A stretch of 64,000 nt of DNA, taken from NCBI GenBank assembly GCA_021432635.1, contig MU270018.1:999579-1063578 (forward strand), read 5' to 3'. Below, in pieces: positions 1 to 11,798 of the stretch. Position 1 is the first letter of the stretch. Every line of letters starts with the position of its first letter. The translations under genes were made by a program, and so were the position numbers. Below the pieces are notes generated by a model. That model searched no databases and was not told the DNA's origin. It worked only from the letters and a program-made list of their open reading frames with translations. The DNA comes from Thozetella sp. PMI_491 (Eukaryota; Ascomycota; Sordariomycetes; Chaetosphaeriales; Chaetosphaeriaceae).

Positions 1-1732
1 GAGCCCCAACTATGGACCCTACCTGGCAACTGCTGCATGGTAGCCGGGTTGGGATGCTTTGGTTGGCTATAAAAAGGAGGTGTGGTCAGTCTAGCGGCTG
101 CGATGTGAAGGCGCAAGCGCCCACACCCCTGTCGTCGGCGGGCTGTACAACCAATCCAGTTTGCCGCCTGCAAGCGCACACGGTCCATCACATCGCGCCT
201 ATTCGTCCCGTCGGCTGCATTCACTCCAGGCCGCACTCGCCCGGCAGACAGCCGCCCCCGTCGTGCACAGTCACCTCAACTTTTTCTGTTGGGCCGAAAG
301 TTCCGGCCTCCTGCACCGGCGACTAGTGGAAACGCCTGCAAGAGGCGGAGGAGTCGTGAGGGGGAGGGAGTGGGAGGGGAGGATTACGCCGTAGTAGGAC
401 GAGAGGCGAGGAAGGGGGGTGGGGGGGGGGGGGGAGATCTTGGAGGCGGCCTTCTCTTGAGGCCAGTTTCTTTTTCGAAAGCAGAGGAACAAAATCCCCG
501 CGCATGGGTTTCGCTCGTTCGTTCGGCCGTGCCAACCATGTACAGAACCAGGTCCAACTGAATCGGTCGCCCGATGAGGTGAGCTCACTAGGGAACCTTT
601 TTTTGCCCAGCCGCACGAGCCCCGTTTTTAGTGACGAGGATTCTCTCAGCTCAGCCCTAGAGCTGAAGGTGCCGTCGTCGCCTCATCCTCGCTTGCGTCG
701 CCCTTTCCTAGCAGAAGCGACAAGTCCCGTGAATAGCAACAAGAACGAGGGCAAGGAAATTCAATGCTGCTATTGTCGGGTCAATGCACACCCCGTCGGG
801 GCAGAGGAGCTGGCAAGGCGAGTCAAAAGGCAGGCCGGCCTTTCAGTCGCTGAAACTGGTGATCGGGTCACGCGAAGCCGGCTGTCTTGCACTGTGGTGG
901 CCACAGCCAGAAATAGGATCAACTGGCTGGTGCATTCGCGTTCACTCGCCTCCCTCGAACAGGCGACGTTAATACTGTGGCTTCTTGGGCCAAAAATTCT
1001 CCGCGAGTGAGCCCGGGACGCTGCCGGATTCCTTAAGCGGAACGGGAACTGGGCGTCCCGATCTGCTGGCGAGACGGCATCTTGCATGTTGTGCAGAAAG
1101 TCATGCCGCCTCCTTCGGCCTGGCAAAAATAGAGTCACGGTCTGAGCTCCAAGGTAACACCGCTTCCGTGGAGATCGTCGACCAGGTTCGCGCTCCACTG
1201 CGGGGATGATTGACTGCTGTTGCTGGGAAAAGGGGGTCTTCGCAGGGGACCATTGTCAATTCTCGTTTGTCTCTACGACGCTGTCGGCGCCGTACGTCCC
1301 TTAGGGCGTATCCATCGTGGCGTGCAAGCCATCGTTCATGGAGTCGGATATTGGCCGATGGTGGCGGAGATGCAGGCATGACAAGCCTGTCAAGCCTGTG
1401 TGGACAGAGAGTTACGGCCACGCACTGTACGGCTCCAATGTCCAGTAGGATATAAACAGTTGCCTCGTTAGTCATCCCCAGGACCACAGCCAACCGCGCT
1501 GTGCCGTTTTGGGTTGCCCAAAGGAACAGTAGGCAACTGCCGCTCGCCCGCCAGGTAACGCGTCCGTATCAGGCAGTCTCGCCGAGGCGCTGCAGCACCC
1601 GTGCAGAGCCTCTTCTCAACCCTAACAAACCGAGAGACGCACATTCTTAGCGTTGGAACCTGCAAACAGGCAGCGAAGGCGAAGGGCCGAAGTGGAAACG
1701 CATCATGCCGGGTCCTGATCCAGGCCAGCAAG
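1..1732. other. Left-end non-coding stretch
   Basis: I see no recognisable gene here. Open frames are short, overlap on both strands and match no family I know. A guanine tract (six G, one T, fourteen G) lies at about 414–434. The last few hundred bases should hold the promoter and 5' UTR of the DNA polymerase iota gene that starts at 1733. Confidence 0.5.
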
Positions 1733-3657
1733 ATGGACTTCTCAAACCCCGGCAGAGCGAAACCCCCTCGGCGCAGGGATGACCGGGTGATCCTTCATTT
1801 CGTACGTCTGACTCTCATCTGAGCCTCTGTTGACGTATGAGTTTGCACCTCATCGCCTACTTACTACACTTAGCCTTGGCCCTCGTGGCCGGATCTGGCG
1901 TGGCGACTGACTCCGGGCTCCTTTGGTAGGACTACGACTGCTTCTATGCTCAGGTTATCGAGAACCAGCAGCCTGCGCTCAAGGCCCTGCCACTAGGCAT
2001 CAAACAAAAGGGGATTCTAGCCACGTGCAACTACGAGGCGCGACGGCGAGGCGTCAACAAGCTAATGCAGATCTTCGAGGCTAAAAAGATATGCCCCGAG
2101 CTCGTGCTCGCTGACGGAGAAGATCTGTCGCCCTTCCGTGACGTGTCCAAGAGGCTGTACACCCTGCTGCGAGGATATTCATGGAATGACAAAGTGGAAC
2201 GTCTGGGTCTGGACGAAGTTTTCATGGACGTCACCGATCTCGTGGTATACAACGTCGATTTGCTGAACCTCCATGCCCTCGAGAGCTCATTCTTCTACTT
2301 GTCCCAGGACGACCCTACACAGGGATTTGCGTTTGATGCCACCTCGTTCGCGGGATGTGTTCATGGGACCGATAGCGGCCCGCATGACCTGCATTCTGAA
2401 TGTGACGTCCTGCGTATGCGGCTCCTGGTCGCTTCCCACCTAGCCCGCCACTTGCGCATGAAAATCGAGGAAGAAGGGTACACCTCTGCCTGCGGCATCT
2501 CGACCGCCAAGAGCCTTGCCAAGCTGGCTGGGAACAAGAACAAACCGCAGAATCAGACGGCCCTGCTGGCCCTCCAAGAAAGCGACGTCCTGCCATTCAT
2601 GGACGAACATGGTCTAAGGAAGGTCCCGGGCATAGGCGCGAAGACTACCCGGATCTTGGAGTCGTATGTCACCGGTATAGAAATTAGTCCCAACCTCCAT
2701 ACCATGGACTGCTCCGTGACGGCTGGGCAAGTGCGGACGCACCCAGGGATGTCGCCTCAGCTTATGGACCGCCTCTTCAGCGGCCCCGGATCCGAACGAG
2801 GCCTCGGTGCCAAAGTCTGGGGTCTGCTCCACGGCGTGGACGACACTGAGGTCAAGGCCGGTGCCGACGTCCCAACCCAGATCAGCATTGAGGATACCTA
2901 CAAAGGCCTCAACGAGATGGCCGAGATCAATGCGGAGCTGAGGAAACTGTCGGCCTCGTTGGTGCGGCGCATGCACGTAGATCTCGTCGAAGATTCGTCC
3001 GTGCCGCACGATGGCGACACAGCTGGCAAGAGAAGATGGATGGCTCACCCCAAGACGTTGCGTCTCAGCACTGCACCTAAGTGGTCAGCATCCGACGGCA
3101 AGCCCTACATGTTCGGGCGCTCTAGCCGCAGCCAGCCGCTGCCGTCGTTTGTGTTCAGCTTTGCCGTCTCGCCTGAGGAGATTGTCGAGCGTCTCGTGAC
3201 GGAAACCTTGCTCGGGATGTTCTCCAAGTTAAATCCGGAGCCCGGAGGGTGGAACGTGGGTATGATCAACGTGTGCGTTGCCAACATGGTCCCGGCAGGG
3301 AATGAGACGGGAGTTGGTAGCGGGCGCAACATTGCCACCATGTTCAGGCGGCAGGGGGACGTCCTCCGCGAGTTCACGGTGTATGATACGTCGGAACCAT
3401 TAGGCACTGGGGTTGAGAGAGCTCCTCAGTTGCGCAGCCAGCCTGGGTACGACGACTTGCCGCTTGATGACGACCTCCTGTATCTGACAGCCCCCAACGC
3501 TATGGATACGGATGATGCGGAGGCCATCGACGAAGACGATGCCTGGGAGGAGGGCGATGGCGCGAGCACGGATGGGGAGCTTTGTCCGTTGTGTGATCAC
3601 TTGATACCCATGTTTGCGCTTGCAGCCCACGATAGATTCCATAAAGAGACTGCCTAA
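1733..3657 (+). CDS. Y-family translesion DNA polymerase, iota type
   Basis: Two exons, 1733–1801 and 1930–3657, joined in phase 0 across a 128-nt GT–AG intron, give 599 aa. The start is the ATG at 1733: its frame runs into the conserved first strand (VILHF | DYDCFYAQV), which carries the first metal-binding aspartate. The fingers motif CNYEARRRGV and the catalytic LGLDEVFMD (about residue 115) follow. A helix-hairpin-helix-like LRKVPGIGAKT lies in the middle. The C-terminus has a C2H2 finger, CPLCDHLI...HDRFH (about 575–595), like the ubiquitin-binding UBZ fingers of these enzymes. DYDCFYAQV and the spacing of CNYEAR resemble Pol iota more than Pol eta. It would insert nucleotides opposite damaged bases in the nucleus. 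The family is well supported; the iota-versus-eta choice is made from motif memory. Confidence 0.9.
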
Positions 3658-4506
3658 ACCAGTACCAACCCTACGCCTGTATCGCCTCAGTCCTACAACT
3701 AAGATACCATGTTCCTATGAATTCACGACAAAGTCACATGTAATTATATCTAAGTTATCACATGAGTAGGCCTTCACTGCCTGATGAGCACTGGTCGACG
3801 CGATAACACAAAGGCGGATCAAGCATGCGGCTAATATCGCTTATCTTTGTATCTTAGGTTGAGCCCGCTAAACATAACTGCCACTCATAGTTGAGCTAGA
3901 GGAAGGCCAGCTGACGTTTTCACGTGCCTCCAGGCCTTTCCTGTGAGGCACTAGTGAAAAGCCGGGTTCTAGGCGAAGGAGCACAACACGAACAAGCGTT
4001 GGAATTGCCGTAGTGTGCCTATCTACATTGGTCATCACCGGGATCGAGGACACGACAGAATGGTATGATAATATAAATAGATCACCTATAGGTACAACAG
4101 TCGTATCCTATGGACCACGTTCATCTCCCTTCGTCTCAATTTACCTCGGCCGTGCACAATCCGTAGTAGAAATAAACAAGTAGAACAACAGCGCCCCATC
4201 ACCTTCCGGGTATGTCACCGAGATCCGTCCGCCCATCACCGCTTCCTTTTCCGAGCCGGTAGTATTATAATAGTATAATGCGAGGCCCCCGGCCCTAAGC
4301 ACAACAGAATTTCCATTGCTCATCCCCGCTCATCTGTTCGTGATGGCGTTGAGTTGGCTCTCAAGGCCAGCTACTCTCGCGCCTTATCGTAAACGCCAGG
4401 ACCGACACCTCGAGCCTATTCAGGGCTCATGGGGCGGTCGGCTGCGATCAATCCAAGCTATATACCCCCCGCACGCTTCATGGCGGGGAGCATCGTCTCC
4501 CGCCCC
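3658..4506. other. Intergenic region between two convergent genes
   Basis: This holds the 3' flanks of the polymerase gene (+) and the bHLH gene (−), which converge. It is more AT-rich than its surroundings, for example near 3710–3770 and 4060–4090, as expected for UTR and polyadenylation regions. No supportable gene is seen. Confidence 0.5.
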
Positions 4507-5910
4507 TCATTGGCCTTCCAAGGCGCTTAACTGCTTCTCCAGAACTTGATTCCCTTGAAGCATCTCCTCGAGCCACTCGGCAGCCATGGCAAGCATCGTG
4601 CTCTTGCTGAAACCGCCTCCCTTGAGGCCTGGCACGAGGTCGCACAAGTCATCAAAGCCTTCTTTGATGACAGTCCGCCGCTTCTGCTCGCTTCGGATGT
4701 GATTTTCACGTTTCTGCTCCTCCGAGAGGTTCTCCCGCGCGGCTTTTGATGACGAGACATTTAAGACTGACTTTCGCCGCCTAGGATCGTTCGACGTTGG
4801 CGAGCCAGCGATCGCTGCGTCTGCCTTGGACTTTCGTTTCCGGGCTGCTGCCTTACTACCCGATGTTGTAGCTGACTGTGGCTCGTCGTCGTCGTCATCT
4901 TCGTCGTCCCTAGCCTTGCTCTTCCGTCGCTTCCGGGGCGGCGCGTTCGCGTCGTCTTCTTGCTTAATCGTAGGATTCCGAGTCTTGAGCTTCAACGGCG
5001 AACCCTCGCCGTTGTGAATCGGACTGGTTGGCCTCGAGTTCGCAGCGCTGTTGCTCACCTCTAGACACTCCATGTAAGAGAGATGTTGGTTAATCAAAGC
5101 CTCTGACGTCTCCTTTGCTGATTGTGGGACAAACGTCTGGCGCCCGAAGCTGCTGTCGGACCCCCACTGGACTTCGACTGGGGGGTGGCGAGGAACGGGA
5201 GCAGGACGAGGAGCCGAGCCGAACATCATCTCTGTGAAGGTATTGTCGTGGTCGTCCAGGGCATGTGACTGGGATATCCGCCTGCCCTCTTGTCGGAATT
5301 CATTAATTGGTTGATGTCGGAGGTGCCCTACAGGCGGGCCGAGCGACGACTGTACATTTCGTCCCGCATACATGGCATCGTGGCCGTTAGTGCTAGGGCG
5401 GGACATGGAGCCATTCTGCAGCAACGTGGCGGCCGCGAGAACGTCGGCTGAAGCTTGCTGCTGCTCTATGGGTGGGTGAGATTGCGTGGGAGGAGGGGGC
5501 GGGGGCATGAGCGAAGAGGAAGCCATGATATCTGGGAACTGTGCCGCCAGGCCGTGGGCAGGCGACTCCAGGGCTGGGCTGGGCTGCTGCCCAAACGAGG
5601 TGGTGTGGCCCATGAACTGCGGTGGGAGGTTGAGCCAGTCTTCGCTAAAGTTGAGGCCCTCGAAGGTGAAGTTGTCCTCCATGCTCTCGAAGAAGTTGCC
5701 GAGCAGCTTGTTGTCGTTGTCCGACAGCAGGGGCTGTCCCGGGGCAGGCTCTGGCGGCTCCATGAAGGAGAGGAGATCTTGTGCTGCTGAGGGATCGAAA
5801 GAATCTGGGCGAGGCGGCGTGTTAGGGACAGGCTGCGAAGGAAGAGAATAACGAGGCCCGGACTCACAACCAAACGGCCGGTCGGGCCCGGGTGGCTGCG
5901 ACGAACCCAT
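4507..5910 (-). CDS. bHLH transcription factor
   Basis: A single exon of 467 aa if translation starts at the ATG at 5910 (MGSSQPPG). The frame stays open upstream to 6105, but I prefer 5910 because the upstream extension looks like translated UTR. The N-terminal three quarters is low-complexity (Pro, Ser, Gln) with acidic patches that could activate transcription. A basic stretch PPRKRRKSKARDDEDDDDDE precedes the DNA-binding end. The basic helix-loop-helix occupies about 400–460: ENHIRSEQKRR shows the His, Glu and Arg of E-box (CANNTG) binders, the loop is LVPGLKGGG, and helix 2 is STMLAMAAEWLEEM. It should dimerise and act in the nucleus. The target pathway cannot be read from sequence. Confidence 0.85.
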   Translation of the reverse strand: MGSSQPPGPDRPFGCESGPRYSLPSQPVPNTPPRPDSFDPSAAQDLLSFMEPPEPAPGQPLLSDNDNKLLGNFFESMEDNFTFEGLNFSEDWLNLPPQFMGHTTSFGQQPSPALESPAHGLAAQFPDIMASSSLMPPPPPPTQSHPPIEQQQASADVLAAATLLQNGSMSRPSTNGHDAMYAGRNVQSSLGPPVGHLRHQPINEFRQEGRRISQSHALDDHDNTFTEMMFGSAPRPAPVPRHPPVEVQWGSDSSFGRQTFVPQSAKETSEALINQHLSYMECLEVSNSAANSRPTSPIHNGEGSPLKLKTRNPTIKQEDDANAPPRKRRKSKARDDEDDDDDEPQSATTSGSKAAARKRKSKADAAIAGSPTSNDPRRRKSVLNVSSSKAARENLSEEQKRENHIRSEQKRRTVIKEGFDDLCDLVPGLKGGGFSKSTMLAMAAEWLEEMLQGNQVLEKQLSALEGQ

Positions 5911-8900
5911 TCCGTTTGAACGCTGTAGGACGAGCATGAGGACGGCTTGGGACCTGAGCGGCAGCCAAAGAGGAAGGTTTGTTGGAGGCTGGTCCGATAA
6001 GCTATCTGGCTTGACGACTGAAGTTCGGTGCGGGCGTGGCGTGGCGAGCGTTGTGGTGCGTGGTGTGCGGTATTCACTCGGTCCCGGGTCCCGTACGCAT
6101 GGCAAGGGCGCTCCGTCTAGAGAAAGAGCTGCCCGGCGTGGTCGGGGGTACCTGCAGTGCGAAGAGGGCAGGTGCTATCGGTGTCGACGTGGTAATGCCT
6201 CGCAAGTTGGGCAGCTGCCAAGGAGCCCGCCACGCTCCGTGGTTCCTGGCTCGAGGATTGAGCAGAGGCCGGGCCAGACACGACAGGTTTTTGCGTCGGA
6301 ATGGGCAGTCGAGGAGAGTAGACGTCAATGGACCTCGTGCGGGTAGCCTTACAGGCAGGTATCGCGATGTTGGTGTCTGATAGCTTTTTGGCGGGGCGAT
6401 CGTGGTCGGTCAGAAAGACATGTGAAGTAGGCGGGGAGGGTGTGTCTCTTGTTTAAGGTCCTGTGCTCGACGCCAAATGGATTGTGGACCGTCGAGTGGA
6501 CCGAGAGATGTATCTAGTGCTTAAGCCGGGACTTAAGTGGCCTGTGAGTGGTGGCATCCAGTGGTCGGTGTGTGGTGAACGTAAGGGGCGCTTGGTTTTT
6601 GGGGGGGCGGAGAAGGGGGGGGAAGGGAAAAAAGAGGCTACGCATGCACCTCTTGNNNNNNNNNNNNNNNNNNNNNNNNNNNNNNNNNNNNNNNNNNNNN
6701 NNNNNNNNNNNNNNNNNNNNNNNNNNNNNNNNNNNNNNNNNNNNNNNNNNNNNNNNNNNNNNNNNNNNNNNNNNNGTGGAAGGGAAAAAAGAGGCTACGC
6801 ATGCACCTCTTGGTCGCTGGCCGAATGAAGGGATGGGCGCCGACCGGGACTTCTTGGGGAGGGCGGATGACAGAGGCGCCGGTGGACGGTCAGGGAGGGG
6901 CTGACGGGGTTACATAGGCTCGGAGTCAGAAGATCTGGGGTCATCTGAGGCCGGGTCGTCCCTTGTCCTTTTCTCCTCTCTCTCTGGCGCGCGCGCTTTC
7001 GTGCAGGTGTGCGTTGGGCGCAGCCGAAAAGAGGGCTTGCTGCCGCGTACGAGTGAGGCCGGAAAACACGGGCTGCAAAATCAAGGCCAGGGGCCAAGGC
7101 CGGGTTGGGGATAGCGAGGTGCCCCAGAAAGTCGAGCGGGAATCGTGGAGACGGCCATCTCCAAAAACCACCCATGTCGCCGGCCTAGCTGCAGGTGACC
7201 AGAGCCCTCCAGACCGAGCATATTCTGCTTACAGCGATGCCTCTCGTATCGGGGAGTCCTCTTGGGCACCCAAGCGCAGTACCCCATGCGATCCAATCAC
7301 CGGCCCGGCCTTGGTTACACCCGGAAGAAAGCGCAGGGTTGAGAGCCTGTCTAACTGCATACGTCCCGTTTGTGCAATCTGACCTCCCTCTAAGATGACG
7401 TTATCGTTTTGTTGAACCATCACATGTGAAAAAAAAAAAGCCGCCTAGGTGCTCGTGAGATCCGCCCCGCGTTCTTGTCAGTTTTGGGGCTGCATTAAGG
7501 TTCAGCTCCACTTCTTTCGACGAGCAAGCAGCGAAAGCCAACAACAACATGGAACTCGTCCTTCTTCTACTGGTAGTTGGCGAGCTGCCCGTCAGCTGCA
7601 GGGCATCGTCGCACACAAAGGCGAGACATTGCTCTAGGTTGGCATGCAAGCGAACGTGGAGATGTGGTTACTTCGGCTGGACTTGTATGTAGTATATGGA
7701 TTATCTAACTATCCAAGATTCTGTAAATGAAATCCTCCCGGGCTCGCCTGGGAAAATGGGAAGCCATTCGCTAGCATTGCGACATCAGGTACAGGTAGAG
7801 TAGTAGGTGGCCTTTTTCTTCTTTTCTTCTTGATTACCCCCCCCCTCCCCCCTTCTTAGGTTCTGGCTCGGCGGGCATCGGGCACTGACGTGTCTGGCCC
7901 AGAGTTCGAGGTCGTTTTGGATCCCCGAAACGAAACGGCCGAGGAGGAGGAAGACGGGGCAGCCCTTGGAGGCTACCGAGGGCGGCACTGTAGGTTTTAG
8001 CGCCCGCCGGCAGTAGCGCGCTATGGCCCGAAGAGTAGTGCTGTACTTTGTATTTTGGCAGGTTTGCTTCAGTTGTGCCCTTAACCCTCACCCTCAACCC
8101 TCGCCGCCTTACGAAGCTAATTACACTCTCCTCTCCAGTTAGTCTCAGTAGTTACCCCTCCTTCCCTTTTTCACAATGCCACTTGTGGGAGTTCCTTTCC
8201 CAATGGAGGGCCGGCCCCGAAATACGCCCACCACCTTGGATCGGGGGGTGCCGTGCGTTCGCGGACGGGCCACGGCAGCCCCCAACAAAAAAGAACAAAA
8301 GGCAGGCTTTCTCCACGATGTCCCATTTCCCGTCTCGGTTCGCATGACCGCGAGGGCCACGGCGGCATTGCGCTCCCCAGATTACGCGCCGCCCAGGGGC
8401 TTGCCGAACTGGCCTTGTAGGGGTTGGAACCTTGCGTTTTGGTCGATCGAAGGCTTCTTGGCGATCTTCCATGCTGCGCGCGATACTCTTTTGGCGTGCC
8501 AGCGCCGGGCCCTGACAGGCATGCCACACACAGTCTGCCACAAGCATGTAGGGGCCGCAGCAGCCTCTTAGCCTAACCTTGCTTGTCCCTTAGGCAAAGC
8601 CTAGGCCACCCATTGTACCTATTGTCCAGAGGAAAACGGCGAGTGCCGATCTCTGTCCTGAGGCTCCATGGACGACGCAGGCGGCGAAACAAGCCTCCCT
8701 CCATTCGGACCGCAGAGCGGCTCCTCTCTGGCCCCTTCGCCCCCCCCCCCCCCGCTAGGTTCCTATAGGCCCTCTCTCGACTCCGTAGTGACTCCTCAAA
8801 TTTGTGACCCTGTCGTGCCTTTTTGGAAATACGAATACATCGTGCACCGTAGGCATTTCGTGTGCACACTTTTCGTCGCTCCTTCGGCCCCGCCCCTCCA

Positions 8901-9422
8901 TCATAACCCCCCCTGCTCACCTGCCCACGAGTGCTGTACGTACCAGGGGGGGCGACATTTGGTTCCGGGCCACGCTACGGCCGAACTGGAAGCGCGCTCA
9001 TTTCCTGGTACAGTAAATCGACGTTACGCGTAAATTGGCCTGCCCCTGAACAGAGGGCAATCGACGGCGACTAGCAGACAGGGCAGCAGAGCCGAGGCTG
9101 AAGAGGCTCAATCGCGTTTCTCCCAGAGTAAGGCAATCGCGTTCCATCCTGGCTACCGTACCTACCTTTGCCTACCTGTACTTTGTTGCGGCATATTGAA
9201 CCCTTTGTCAGCTCTGCAGCAGCGCGCGCGCGCGTGTGTGGAGGGAAATCTGGAATGTCGCCGCTTTCGTCACATGTCTGCCATGCGAGCTTCCCCTGAT
9301 AACCTTTTTTCCCACTCCTATCCTGCTGCTCTCTGAGCCGCCTTCGCAGCCCTCCTGCCCGACCCTGTCGACCCTGCTGCACTCGCAACCCCCCCAATTG
9401 CGCACAGCCCAGCCTAACCGCC
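5911..9422. other. Long intergenic region between divergent genes, with assembly gap
   Basis: About 3.5 kb separates the bHLH factor (−) from the TMEM135-like gene (+). Frames up to about 140 aa overlap on several strands and match nothing I recognise. It contains the N gap, C tracts near 7838–7852 and 8742–8754, an A tract near 7430, and a GC/GT dinucleotide run at 9222–9240. The 100 bases before 9423 are pyrimidine-rich, as in many fungal promoters. Long leaders are common for fungal regulatory genes, so much of this may be 5' UTR and promoter; that is inference. Confidence 0.5.
6621..6812. other. Assembly gap flanked by identical 35-bp sequence
   Basis: Bases 6656–6775 are 120 N. The 35 bases just before the gap (6621–6655) are repeated exactly at 6778–6812, just after it. 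This is what scaffolding leaves when two contig ends overlap but are not merged. The true sequence may have no missing bases here, or a short tandem repeat. Confidence 0.9.
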
Positions 9423-11309
9423 ATGTCGTTCGCCGTAGAGGACGTCGGCTCGCGCAGATCCCGCATGTCCTCCCCCGGGGCGCTCTCCGGCCTCGCCCTG
9501 ATCCCATCGAGGTCCCCGCGGGCCCGGAGAAAGTGGGACGAGGGGATTCCGCTGCTCCTTCGGCCCCTGATCCGGGCCTACCTGCTGGGATATGCTTCCG
9601 CCGTCGGCCCGCGCCTCCTGACGCTCGTCTTGCAGCATCTCACCAGGCGTCGCCACAAGGATGCCCCCGCGAGCCCCGGTGGCCACCAGCTGTCGCGGGA
9701 GTCCTTCCTCGCCGGCCTGCAGCGCATCCTGCGCTACGGTCTAGAGTGGCGGCGGTTTCCTACCTTCTGCGCTGTTATCATCGGCGGCAGCACTATTCTT
9801 GAGGTATGCCCCCCCGCGCCTAGCCCTCACCTGCTCGATTTGGCCGCGCCCGAGATCGTCGTTGGAGGGAACTTGCCGCCTAGCCTTTGCGCCGCCTTCC
9901 GTTTCGGGGATGTTACTGATAGGGCTGCTCTATCTAGGTGCCACTGAGGGCAGCATTCAACCGCCTAGCGCAGAATCTCTCCGAACTGACTCGCAGAAGG
10001 TGAATAGCCGTCCAGCCACGATCCCCTTGCCTGCCCCCCGCGTGCGTGGGATGTGCATCTCGAGTCGTATCTGTCCTCTCCTCGAGACGTACACGCTTGC
10101 TCGCCTGGCCTGACAGTGACAGTGCCAAGCGCGCTCGATGCAACTACCCACGCAGTGGATGTAACACTACCTATACAAGTGCTGTCGACTAACACCTCAA
10201 CCAGGATATCAAGATGGTTGGCCTCGTTCATCGCGGGCTGGCTGAGCATCCAGATACTACAGTCTAAAGAGACTGCGGGCTTCGCCGACACGGCACCGGC
10301 AGAGCCCGGAGCCCCTGAGGGCGCCGCTCAGAAGACGGTGCGGTATGCCGGCCGGACGCTGGACCTCTCCCTCTTCGCGGCAACCCGAGCACTCGACGTC
10401 ATAGTCGGGGAGCTCTGGGCCCAGCATAAAAGCCGCCGGTTGGCGGCCAACAAGTGGACCGCCGTCGAGGCGTTTGTCTCCCACTTCACCGACCCGACCG
10501 TGTTTGCGCTGTCGAGCGGCCTGATTATGTGGACATGGATCTACAACCCAACCCGCCTTCCGCGGGCCTATAATAAATGGATCGGTTCTGCCGCCGCTGT
10601 CGACCCGCGGCTCACTGAAGCGCTGCGTAGATGCCGTACCCGCGAGCTCGTCTATGGCGAGGATACTGGGCAGGCCCCGTTGCTCGGCGGCATGTGTGCC
10701 GATTACAAGTGGCCGCTCGCCTGGGGTGATCCAGCGAAATCAACGCCCTTCCCTTGCGAAGTCGTGCACATGGGCTGCGGGCCGTCGTGCGAGAAGCACG
10801 CTATTTATCGCTTTGCCCGCTCCTTCCGTTGGGCGATGGCGACCTACTTGCCGTTGAACCTTCTCCTCGTGGTCCGACAGCCGAACGTACGCGGCGTCGT
10901 CCGTGCGCTACTCTCCGCCGCTCGCTCCTCGGCGTTCCTCGGCGCCTTTATTTCCTTGTTCTACTACGGCGTGTGTCTCGCCCGCTCTCGGGTCGGCCCG
11001 CGCCTCCTGGGCCGTCACGCGGCGGCGTGCCAGGCCATCGACGGCGGCGTCTGTGTCGGCACGGGCTGCTTCCTGTGCGGCTGGAGCATCCTTATCGAGT
11101 ACGCCGGTCGCCGCAAGGACATGGGGCTCTTCGTAGCACCTCGGGCTCTGGCCACGTTGCTGCCGCGACGGTACCGGCTGGACCTGCAATGGCGGGAATC
11201 CCTCGTATTCGCTTTCAGCACTGCGGTGGTGTTTACCTGCGTCCTAGAAAATAAGAGACGTGTGAGGGGCGTGCTGGGAGATGTGCTGGCCAAGGTGCTG
11301 AGGCCATGA
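9423..11309 (+). CDS. TMEM135-like integral membrane protein
   Basis: Three exons (9423–9803, 9938–9999, 10205–11309) give 515 aa; the junctions are phase 0 and phase 2 with GT–AG borders. The protein has several hydrophobic segments, for example FPTFCAVIIGGSTIL, LNLLLVVRQ and SAFLGAFISLFYYGV. A cysteine-rich patch near residues 330–350 (PCEVVHMGCGPSCEKHA) resembles the Cys-rich region of TMEM135-family proteins, which in animals sit in peroxisomal and mitochondrial membranes and affect organelle dynamics and lipid handling. The start is the first ATG of the open frame and follows a pyrimidine-rich leader. Fungal members are mostly uncharacterised, so the cellular role is inferred from family only. 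Confidence 0.8.
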
Positions 11310-11798
11310 TCGAAACACGGATGTATGATGTGGCTGGCCGGGGCACAGCAAAGCTTGAGTTTCTTCTGGGTGTGTGGTTACTATCCTTACGATTTGTTTA
11401 ATACCGAAGGCGGCATATGGCAGGTGTGGCATAGCACGGCTCGTGTATCACTCATGTTTGGAACATCTGGCGAGCACAAAAACTGCATTAGACTAAGCGA
11501 GGATTGCAAGGGGTACCGTCGAATAAGATATAAAGACGTATATGAATGTTGCTATCATTATCACACACTTGGAATCTCCTGCCCTGCCGAGGCTGCTCTT
11601 GAACCCCTGACAGAACAACTTTGGCTCTGGAGTGGCAGCATCTAGATGGTTGAATGTCGTATATATACCTAGCTAACTTACATTTACTACTCTTTCACAG
11701 TGCTGGCAATGGTCTAGGTGTTTCACCGCAGGTGACTATCTTGTATTGTGCTTGTATTTTCAGGCTGGCTATCTTGTCCCACAGAACCCTCAGTTTTC
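11310..11798. other. Intergenic region between convergent genes
   Basis: These are the 3' flanks of the TMEM135-like gene (+) and GET2 (−). The part after about 11500 is AT-richer. One 106-aa frame (11325–11645) is present but has no recognisable domain. Confidence 0.45.

Noticed and set aside
5911-6105. N-terminal extension of the bHLH protein to the first ATG at 6105
   Set aside because: The extra 65 residues lack conservation features, and MGSSQPPG at 5910 fits the expected start better; it could be a 5' UTR.
8085-8110. CCCTCAACCCTCGCC, superficially telomere-like
   Set aside because: The fungal telomere repeat is TTAGGG/CCCTAA in perfect tandem; this is an irregular pyrimidine-rich stretch within the window interior.
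8152-8571. Overlapping 118–131-aa frames on both strands
   Set aside because: Two to four frames are open at once in GC-rich sequence, with no conserved motif, no typical start context and no splice structure.
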